A stretch of DNA of 64,000 nucleotides. Source: Impatiens glandulifera. Lineage: Eukaryota; Streptophyta; Magnoliopsida; Ericales; Balsaminaceae. The notes under the pieces were generated by a model. The model was not told the origin of the DNA and did not search any database. It saw nothing but the letters and a program-made list of their open reading frames with translations. Below are positions 56,278-64,000 of the stretch, one piece after another. Position 1 is the first letter of the stretch. Each line of letters opens with the position of its first letter. The DNA is taken from assembly GCF_907164915.1 (NCBI RefSeq), contig NC_061869.1:13042221-13106220 (forward strand). Direction: 5' to 3'. The translations under genes and the position numbers were made by a program.

Positions 56278-59200
56278 GTGAAGTCTAGAGAAAAGAAAGA
56301 ACAGAGTGCAGATACATCTACTTATGCTTCAGATGGTGAACTGACATATGCTTCTAACTGTCAAGACTCTTGTCTTAGCACATCTTCAAATGAAACAGCA
56401 TGGATTGTTGACACAGGTGCCTCATTCCATATTACTCCACACAAAGGTTACCTCCAGTCATACAAAGCTGGTGATTATGGTGAGGTTCGCATGGGTAACA
56501 GTGGTGTATCAAAGATAGTTGGTCTTGGTGATGTTAGAATCGAGACAAACATGGGTTGTTTCCTGACATTGAGAGATGTAAGACATGTTCCTGATTTGAG
56601 AATGAATTTGATTTCAGCAGGTAAGCTCGATGATGGAGGCCACCATAATGTTTTCAGTGGTGGAGCATGGAAGCTAAGCAAGGGTTCATTGGTTGTTGCA
56701 CGAGGTAAGAAATGTTGTTCCTTATACAAGACAAATTTGAAAATTGTGTATGATGCTGCATATTCTGTTTTGATGGAGTCATCCTCTGAGTTGTGGCACA
56801 AGAGATTAGGTCACATTAGTGAAAAAGGGTTGAATGTTTTGATCAAGAGGAATGAGTTGTTGAATCTCAAGGATGCTCATCTTGAAAATTGTGAGCATTG
56901 CTTGAAGGGTAAGCAAAACAGAGTCTCTTTCAGTAAGTCGAAAGTGGAACTGAAAAAAAATGTCCTTGAACTGGTCCATACAGATGTTTGTGATCCTATG
57001 AAGATTAAATCCATAGGTGGTGCTTCCTATTTTGTAACCTTCATAGACGATGCATCTAGGAAGGTTTGGGCCTATGCTATAAAGTCCAAGGATGAGGTTG
57101 CAGCAAGGTTTGAGGTCTTTTACAAGCTGGTTGAAAGAGAGACAGGAAGAAAACTAATGAGGGTGCGGTCAGATAATGGGGGAGAGTACATAGGCTCATT
57201 TGATGATTATTGCAAAGAGCAGGGTATTCGACATGAACAGACTGTGCCCAAGACTCCACAACAAAATAGTGTGGCAGAGAGGATGAATAGAACAATGTTA
57301 GAACGGATGAGGAGTATGCTCTCCCATGCCAAGTTCGCTAAGAATTTCTGGGCTGAAACCATGAGCACTACAATGTATGTGATCAACCGTTCTCCCTCCA
57401 AGACATTGAATAATAAGTGTGTAGAAAGCGTCTGGTCAGGTAAAGATGTTAATTATGACTATTTACGTGTTTTTGGTTGTAGAGTTTTTGTGCATGTTCC
57501 AAAAGATGAGAGGTCTAAGCTAAATGCAAAAACTAGGCAATGCATATTTTTGGGGTATGGTGATGAAAAGTGGGGATACAGGTGTTATGACCCAGTTGAC
57601 AAGAAGGTTTTGAGAAACCGAGATGTGGTATTCCTTGAAGATCAGACTATTGAGAATTTTGAAGATGGCGAAAAGCTTGATGCATACATACGTGACCTTT
57701 CTGGTCTTGAGCTGTCTCATAATGTTGAGGAGACAAGGCCACATGTAGCTTCAGACTTAGATAGTGATGATGATGTTCCTCAAGGTCAAGCTGTAGGCCA
57801 TGGAAATGATACTGATACTAAAACTGATCTTGGTGATAATGTTGAGGCTGATTTTGAAGTTCAACAAGAAGATGGAAATCAACAGAATCAACAAATAGAG
57901 GTACTTAGGAGGTCTACTAGGGAGAAAAGATCAAGTTCTAAGTACCCTGCTATAGAGTATGTCCTTCTAACTGATTGTGGAGAGCCTATATGCTATAAGG
58001 AGGCTCTTGAGGATGCTCATAAGAAAGAATGGCTAGCTGCCATGGATGAAGAGATGAAGTCATTGCAGAAAAATGGCACATATGATCAAGTTGAAAGATC
58101 AGAGAACAAAAAAGTATTACAAAATAAATGCGTGTACAAGATCAAGAAAGAAGGTGATGATAGCAAGACAAGATACAAGGCTAGGCTGGTTGTCAAAGGT
58201 TTTGGCCAGAGGCATAGAATCGATTATGATGAGATTTTCTCAACGGTAGTGAAGATGACTTCTATCCGGGTGGTGTTAAGTCTAGCTCCTTATATGGATC
58301 TTGAGGTTGAACAGCTTGATGTCAAGACTGCATTTCTCCATAGTGATTTGGATGAAGATGTTTATATGGAGCAACCTGAAGGTTACAATAAGAAAAGGTG
58401 AGGAAAGCAAGGTGTGCAAACTTGTCAAAAGTCTGTACGGTTTGAAGCAAGTACCAAGGCAGTGGTATCTTAAGTTTGAGTCGTTCATGATCATCCATGG
58501 GTACATGAAGACGTCTACAGATCACTGTGTCTTTGTACAAAAGTTTGATTCTAATGATTTTATTATACTTCTCCTATATGTTGATGACATGTTGATTGTT
58601 GGGAGAGACAAGCTCAAGATTGCCAAGTTGAAAAAGGATTTGGCTAAGTCTTTTGAGATGAAAGACTTGGGTCAAGCAAGAAAAATTCTTGGAATGCAAG
58701 TCATTCGTGATCGGGTGAAGAAAAGGCTATGGTTGTCTCAAGAGAGAGATATTGAGAAGATTATAAAACGATTCTATATGGACAAGGCAAAGCCAGTTGC
58801 TTGTCCATTGGCTACACACTTGAAAATAAACAAGACAATGTCTCCCAAGGATGAAGAGGAAAGACAAGAAATGTGCAGTGTTCAATATTCTTCAGCAATA
58901 GGCAGTCTGATGTATGCAATGGTCTGTACAAGACCGGATATAGCTCATGCGGCTGGAGTACTTAGTCATTTCCTTTCAAATCCTGATAAGACACACTGGG
59001 AAACGGTTAAGTGACTAATGAGATATCTTCGAGGGACCTCCAAATACGCTTTGTGTTATGGTACTGGAAAGCCACATATTGAAGGGTTTTCTGATTCAGA
59101 TATGAGTGGTGATATTGACACAATGAGATCAACTTCAGGGTATTTGTTTACTTTTAGAGGAGGAGATGTATCATGGCAGTTTCGTCTACAGAAATGTGTT

Positions 59201-59534
59201 GCTTTGTCTACTATAGAAGCTGAATATATTGCCATTACTGAATGTTGTAAGAAAATGAGATGGATGAAAGAATTGTTGAAAGAAATAGGCATTACACAAG
59301 ACAAGTTTGTGGTGTTTAGTGACTCACAAAGTGCTATACATGTGAGAAAGATTCCAAGTTTCCATTCACGTTCAAAACACATCCAAAAAGGTACCATTGG
59401 ATCCATGAAGTGCTCGAGAAGAAGGAGTTATACTTGGAGAAAATGCATACAGATGAGAACGAGTCAGATATGATGACAAAGGGCTTGCCACGAGGAAAGC
59501 ATGAGATATGTTGTGCCAAAGCTGGAATGGTTCT
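56278..59534 (+). pseudogene. Copia element 3 pol: protease, integrase, RT, RNase H (frameshifted)
   Basis: An open frame of about 700 codons (56278-58401) carries protease (WIVDTGASFHIT), GAG-pre-integrase (LWHKRLGHISEKG, CEHCLKGKQ), integrase (HTDVCDPM, TFIDDASRKVWAY, RSDNGGEYIGSFDDYC, TPQQNSVAERMNRTMLERMR) and the start of RT (WLAAMDEEMKSLQKNGT, LEVEQLDVKTAFLHSDL). A frameshift near 58395 moves RT to the next frame (YGLKQVPRQWYLKFESFM, LLYVDDMLIVGRD). A TGA at 59012 separates RT from RNase H (GFSDSDMSGDIDTMRSTSGY, VALSTIEAEYIAITECCKKM, VFSDSQSAIHV). A last shift near 59385 precedes the C-terminus (DMMTKGLPRGKHE). Few lesions for an element with 6% LTR divergence. Confidence 0.9.
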
Positions 59535-59599
59535 GGCAGAAGCATCACGATGATGAATGTTTATAGCAATATTCTCCCATGGCTCGGAAGGGGGAGAAT

Positions 59600-60107
59600 T
59601 GTTGAGGTGTTCCTTGCCATTGCGGGCGGGTTTTTTTAAATTCCGGATAAATGGGTCAGGGTTTTTTTTTTATGAAAACGGGTTAGAGTATAAATATTTT
59701 TTTGGGTATTTTCTCATAACAAAGCAAAAGTTGAGAGAGAGTGAATTACAGATCTAGGGTTTTCTGGTTTTCTTCTTCTTCTTGTTCTTTGGCTGATCCA
59801 GAGAGAAAGATTGGGGGAGCTTTTGATTGTAGAGTAGTCCAATCATTCCTAGTGTAATCATTTCTTTCATTTGAGAGCATGACATGTAAGTTTCTACTAT
59901 TGACATTTGTTTGATTTAGTTAAACTTATCCCTCCCGTGGACGTAGGTCGATTTTGACCGAACCACGTATATTGTGTTGTCGTTTATTGCTTTGTGCTAT
60001 TCCAGTTCTTAGTAAATCTGTTGTTCGTCATAGACGATTTGGAAACTGATTTGTTACAAGTTTGATTTCTAAGAAGATCCATAGTTTTGCTGTTGCAAAA
60101 CCCAACA
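59600..60107 (+). repeat. 3' LTR of copia element 3
   Basis: It matches the 5' LTR over 508 bp, follows the polypurine tract GAAGGGGGAG, and ends CCCAACA directly against GAAACGATAG of the right flanking repeat. Confidence 0.95.
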
Positions 60108-60521
60108 GAAACGATAGTGACTTTGGTTGTGATTGGAAATTATGAATGGACAACGTCATTTTAAATTATTTAAAAAGGTACATGGCACGAAAGTAAGAAA
60201 CAACATATCCTAAAAAATGCTAGATGAGTTTAAAAAAAAATTAAAGATGCAAGGGAGAAGAGAAACAATAATAACACAAAAAGAGAAAAAGAAGGTTAAA
60301 CGTCAATAAGATAAAAAAATTCACAACTTGTCTAAAATCTATTTATTTTAATAAATTCAAATGCATGAAGCATAAAGTTTTTGATTTTTTCAGTTTCAAA
60401 ACTTTTCTTTTAGAATGTTTTTCTATTCATTTCTTTTTAAATTGTCCACCACATAACGAGGGTATACACTTTTAATCGGCAATGATGTTATTGTTTACTC
60501 CCCTTATCCATTTTTCTATGA
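60108..60521 (+). repeat. Right copy of the 420-bp direct duplication
   Basis: 414 bp starting GAAACGATAGTGACTTTGG and ending TTTTTCTATGA, then continuing into new sequence (AATCAGCGACGG). It is the partner of 54479-54898. Confidence 0.93.
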
Positions 60522-60725
60522 AATCAGCGACGGTAAACGATACCTCCCAATGAAAGTTGAGAATATTTTGTAAAATGACCCACATGTCTCTGACAAAGTC
60601 ACAATGGAGAAATATATGATCCGATATTTTTTTCGTGCTTTTTACATAGACAACACATATTGTTCAAATGCATTTGTAACCCTCGAGAAGGTCTCTCCAT
60701 AGCTTAGCACGTGTTTAGATGACAC
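60522..60725 (-). pseudogene. LINE ORF2 C-terminal fragment (zf-RVT finger)
   Basis: Read on the minus strand, frames give MERPSRGLQMHLNNMCCLCK then KHEK, with HC and a WVILQNILNFHWE-like tail after a frameshift. This is the C..C...H...C finger of plant LINE ORF2 ends. It is the downstream continuation of the LINE piece at 63026-63493. Confidence 0.65.
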
Positions 60726-63025
60726 GTGGCAATATGGGGTAACCCGGGGTGACTCAAAGTTCTATGATTTCAACATTTATTTGCGTGTCAAGCATTTTTA
60801 TAAAATAAAACATTATTTTTATAGATTTTGATAGTATCTGACAACTTTTGAAATTAATTATGTAAAAATAATTAATTTTATTCAAATTTTAATAATTTGG
60901 GGATTTGTTATAATTAAATGACGATTTGATTTGAATTCCGATTTTATACCAGAAAAATAAAAAGGTATACGTGTACAAACGTATTTTATACCAGAATTTC
61001 GGTTTTTAGTTCGAAGTTTGATGATACTCGGAAAAGGGTTTCGCGCCACATCCTCTATACTCGTCCGAAGACAGTCTCTACTTATAAAGTTGGCTTTTGA
61101 AAACCGATTGTATCATGTTGTTAGTTTTAATCAATTATTCTTCCGAGCCTAGTCATTCTTCTAGGTTTTAGTATTATTAAAAATATTGAAACATCAATAT
61201 TTAAATGCTAGTACCTGTTGCAGATGATAGCTATGGTGAATACCTAGAGAATATCGGTATTTTTAAAGGTATTAAGATTTAGAAATAAACACCAAACAGG
61301 CCCTTGTTGAAATATTTTTGTGGAAATATCCCAAAAATAATTAAAATGCATTTTTTAAATTTTCGGGATTTATAAAAAATGAATTGAAGTCCTAAAATTA
61401 AAAAAAAAATTGGATTTTGAAAAGTATAACCAGACAGGCCTTAAGACCGAAGTCCTAAGGATTGGGTTCGGTTTTATCGATCGGAGTCTAGAGACCCTCG
61501 GTTTGGGTGCAGGAGCTCTCGGTGTGAGTACCGGAGGCTCTCAGATGAGGTGCTAAGGACTCTCGGTCCTTAGTCAATCTTATCGGTCTAGGTGTAAGAA
61601 CCTATCGGTCTTGGACTAGCCTGGGGCTAGATTTATCAGTCGAGGTGTATAAACCTCTCGGTCTAGGGCTAGCTTTGGGCTAAGTTCCTCGGTTCTTGGT
61701 CTTGGGATTCTCGGTCTAGGGTTTGGGATTCTCGGTCCCAGATTTAGACCTTTCAGTCTTAGGTTAGAATTCTATCGGTCCTAGGTGAGAATTCTCGGTC
61801 GAATTTCTCGGTCTTGGCTCAAGAACACCGATCATCGATCTCGGTCCTAACTCAAGAACACTAGTTCTAGGTCTCGGTCCTAGTTTATTATTATCGGTCC
61901 TTGGTCTCGGTTTTGACCAATGATCTTCGGTCGGATCTCTCAGTCTTAGGCTAACAAGCCTTGGTCCTCAAGAACACAATTGTAGGTTTTTAAAATTAGT
62001 GTTTTTAGCTCTGATTATTTGATCTAAGAGTTTGGGTAGCTTTACAAAGCTCTCATGAATATGTTGATCATCATCTCAAGGTATGGATCAACTTAGATGA
62101 TGATAAATTTGTTCAAAATAATTTTTAAAAATTGAGTTTTTGATTTTAAGATTGTTATGAAGTGAAAAGATATATCCAACAACTTCCTTATAACACATAT
62201 ATTTTTTTTTGGGAAATAACACATATATTTGATTGGTACCAAAACAAGAACATTGGCCGTTCGTTTTGACCAATTCAAGAAATCGAAATTTTCATTTTGA
62301 AAATTTTCATTTTGATCAAACATGATCGGGATGGATTAAACATGATTCAAATGATTTCCCAACATTATTACAATCATGTTGGGAAGTTTTATGAGTTGTG
62401 ATTCGATCGAATTAACCCAAGAATAACAAACCCGTTTTTTATTTTAAAAATTCAAATTCGAATTTTGTTCGTTAGATCGATTCATCAATTATATCATATC
62501 TAGATAGTTTCTAAATGATCATATGATCAAAATTCAATCATAAAATCACATAAACAGCGAGCATACAAGTTTTTGAAATTTGAAATATATAAAATTCAAA
62601 TTCAAACTGTGAATATGAATTTGAGGATGATTGGAACCTTAACAAGAATTGGAGAACACTCCTTATCATTATGGAAGCTTTCTGGATGCACGATTCCGAG
62701 CTTCCAGGTCTTAAAACATAAATTTTAAAAAATCTGAAAGCTTTAAACGTTAATGTCGGATTTTGAATATCTTCGATTTAAGAGGGCCGTGTTGGTTGGT
62801 TAGCTTCAGAATGATCTTAGGGGGTATTTATACTTGTTCTAAGTCGGTTGAAGCTCCCAGTGGCTTGAATCGGCTTTTGATTGTTCTTGGCTAGCAGTCA
62901 CCGGAATATGTCGTGACAAGGCCTATTCTAGTAGGAGAAATGATCACGATCTCAACGTGATCATTTTGACCTTTGAATCAAGTCATTTGGTGGATTATCG
63001 AGAGAGTTCCACTTTGACTTAAAGA
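60726..63025. mobile_element. Unidentified 2.3-kb insertion splitting a LINE
   Basis: It lies between two minus-strand pieces of one LINE ORF2 end. It opens near CACGTGTTTAGATGACACGTGG, is mostly AT-rich, and holds a repeat cluster at 61460-61960 with about 18 TCGGT motifs. It has no coding domain and no confirmed terminal repeat or target duplication. A solo LTR or other non-autonomous element would fit. Boundaries are approximate. Confidence 0.4.
61460..61960. repeat. Degenerate short repeat cluster (CTCGGTCCTAGG-like core)
   Basis: About 18 TCGGT occurrences in 500 bp, many as CTCGGTC(C/T)TAG or GATTCTCGGTC, at irregular 15-40-bp spacing. It is a GC-richer island in AT-rich DNA and does not encode protein. 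Confidence 0.75.
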
Positions 63026-63493
63026 TCAAAGGCGATTGTTCTTATCTGCTCCGACGTCGCGAAGATGGAAAAAACTATAAGGGATTTTGGCTTTCCACAC
63101 TTTCTTCCAAGGGAACCGAGCTGGCGCCCCTTTGTTGGTCGCATAGTAGATGATAGTTTTAAAATTGGGGGAGGCAGTCAGAATGAAACTCCGGTTGAAT
63201 TTGTAACTTACATAAGAGTCACGGGTCAGTTTATCAATTTCAACGAGCGAAAGGCGACGATGCGATGTAATTCTCCATTTAGTGTGGCCAGAAGTAAGTC
63301 TATAACAATCAGTCACAATAATTTTTGCGTTCCATAAATCAATTTCCTTTCCCTTGACAATAAAATTATAAATAGTAAGTGTTGGGTTGTTAAAGGAACT
63401 ATCTTTAGGAATGAAACATTTATTTTCATACTTGTCATTAACCAAAACAGTTTGGAGAGAACACTTCCTTGCACCATGTGTATATTGTTTCAC
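63026..63493 (-). pseudogene. LINE ORF2 fragment upstream of the split zinc finger
   Basis: An open 155-codon minus-strand frame ends with FPWKKVWKAKIPYSFFHLRD, matching the W..(I/V)WK.K.P...FF segment that precedes the zf-RVT finger in plant LINEs. The N-terminal part (IDLWNAKIIVTDCYRL, KWRITSHRRLSLVEIDKLTR) is plausible inter-domain LINE text but not diagnostic. Confidence 0.6.
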
Positions 63494-64000
63494 GAATGCT
63501 TAATAGCCTTTAAAGATCATGGTCTTTAAAGATAATGATTCAATAGATATTTAAAAACAGATATTTTGTCAAGATTCAACTAAAAAATCACAAATTGGCC
63601 TATGTGGGTTATGTGGATTCCAAATAATAACTATCCAATACATACATAATTCTTCAAATCAAATCATTTAAATTACTCATTAAAATATATTTATATTTTT
63701 AAATATTTTGAATATTAAATATTGAATCTATTTTTATCATTTTATTAAATAATCCACTTTTATACTAAATAAATATATGTTTTTTCTTTCAAAATAACTC
63801 AAAAAATATTCAAATAACTTAGCATCATAGTTTTTAAATCATGCATGGTCCAAAAATTATAGTGTTATTTCAACTTAAGTTGGTATAACTTTTATTTTCT
63901 AAATAATCATGAACTTTTTTTATATAAATATAAGTATTATAAGATATTGTATAGATAATAGTTTTATTAATGAACATTTTTTTAGTTCCAGGAAACTCTA
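63494..64000. other. AT-rich stretch, nothing recognised
   Basis: Over 75% A+T. It may contain older LINE sequence beyond recognition. No ORF or repeat boundary is visible to the window end. Confidence 0.35.

Larger units (their letters stand above)
54899..60107 (+). mobile_element. Copia element 3: nearly complete Ty1/copia retrotransposon (5209 bp)
   Basis: The LTRs are 508 bp each (54899-55406, 59600-60107), both TGTTGAGG...CCCAACA, with about 30 differences by eye (near 94% identity). A Met-tRNA primer site (55408) and a polypurine tract GAAGGGGGAGAAT (59587-59599) flank the internal region. The pol order protease, integrase, RT, RNase H defines copia; the Tnt1-like spacing suggests the Tork group, which I infer. 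Several stops and frameshifts make it non-autonomous now. It lacks the short target-site duplication and instead sits between 420-bp direct repeats. Confidence 0.93.

Noticed and set aside
54899..60107. Active retrotransposon
   Set aside because: Gag has a frameshift and a stop in the zinc knuckle, and pol has two frameshifts and a stop, so this copy cannot be autonomous.

Overview
The window is nuclear DNA of a flowering plant, most likely a eudicot. It is AT-rich, its genes carry GT-AG introns, and it encodes plant-only proteins: a BASIC PENTACYSTEINE factor, a plastid sigma factor, a thylakoid-lumen TPM protein and a P-class PPR protein. Degenerate Ty1/copia elements, LINEs, MITEs and Helitron-like repeats fill the rest. 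I cannot name the species. I found no rRNA, functional tRNA, CRISPR array or prokaryotic operon.

Layout. 1-480: 5' exons of an unrecognised minus-strand gene that runs off the left edge; 282-bp tandem repeats lie upstream of it (to about 1735). 2.9-18.2 kb: repeat-rich and decayed. A degenerate copia element (4687-10836) carries a nested 2.6-kb solo LTR (7043-9668) holding a 22-copy, 53-bp satellite. Next comes block A (10837-15883), a broken copy of the FAD-synthase locus, hit by a MITE, a Helitron-like element and a deleted copia, and followed by another copia 3' end. 19.5-20.6 kb: a decayed minus-strand LTR element. 21.36-26.52 kb: about 20 tandem units of a Helitron-like, tRNA-promoter-containing repeat. 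26.88-36.16 kb: block B and the intact 16-exon FAD-synthase-like gene.

37.6-39.2 kb: a class I BPC transcription factor gene with a CT-rich leader and a 5'-UTR intron, followed by a degenerate array of about 135-bp units. 41.56-43.19 kb (-): a six-exon gene for a thylakoid-lumen TPM-domain protein. 43.95-45.58 kb (-): a dead LINE. 46.2-48.07 kb (+): an intronless PPR gene. 48.66-52.52 kb (-): a nine-exon SIG6-like plastid sigma factor gene, convergent with the PPR gene. 53.27-54.43 kb: a long imperfect inverted repeat. 54.90-60.11 kb: a nearly complete copia element with 508-bp LTRs, flanked by a 420-bp direct duplication instead of a short target-site duplication. 60.5-63.5 kb (-): LINE ORF2 pieces split by about 2.3 kb of unidentified sequence.

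The apparently functional genes are five: FAD-synthase-like, BPC, lumen TPM protein, PPR and SIG6. Two or three act in the chloroplast, but they are separate transcription units and nothing shows a functional cluster. I see no convincing new biochemical system. The most informative material is structural: paralogous gene fragments that record the order of transposon insertions, the duplication around the young copia element, the long hairpin beside it, and the Helitron-like array.
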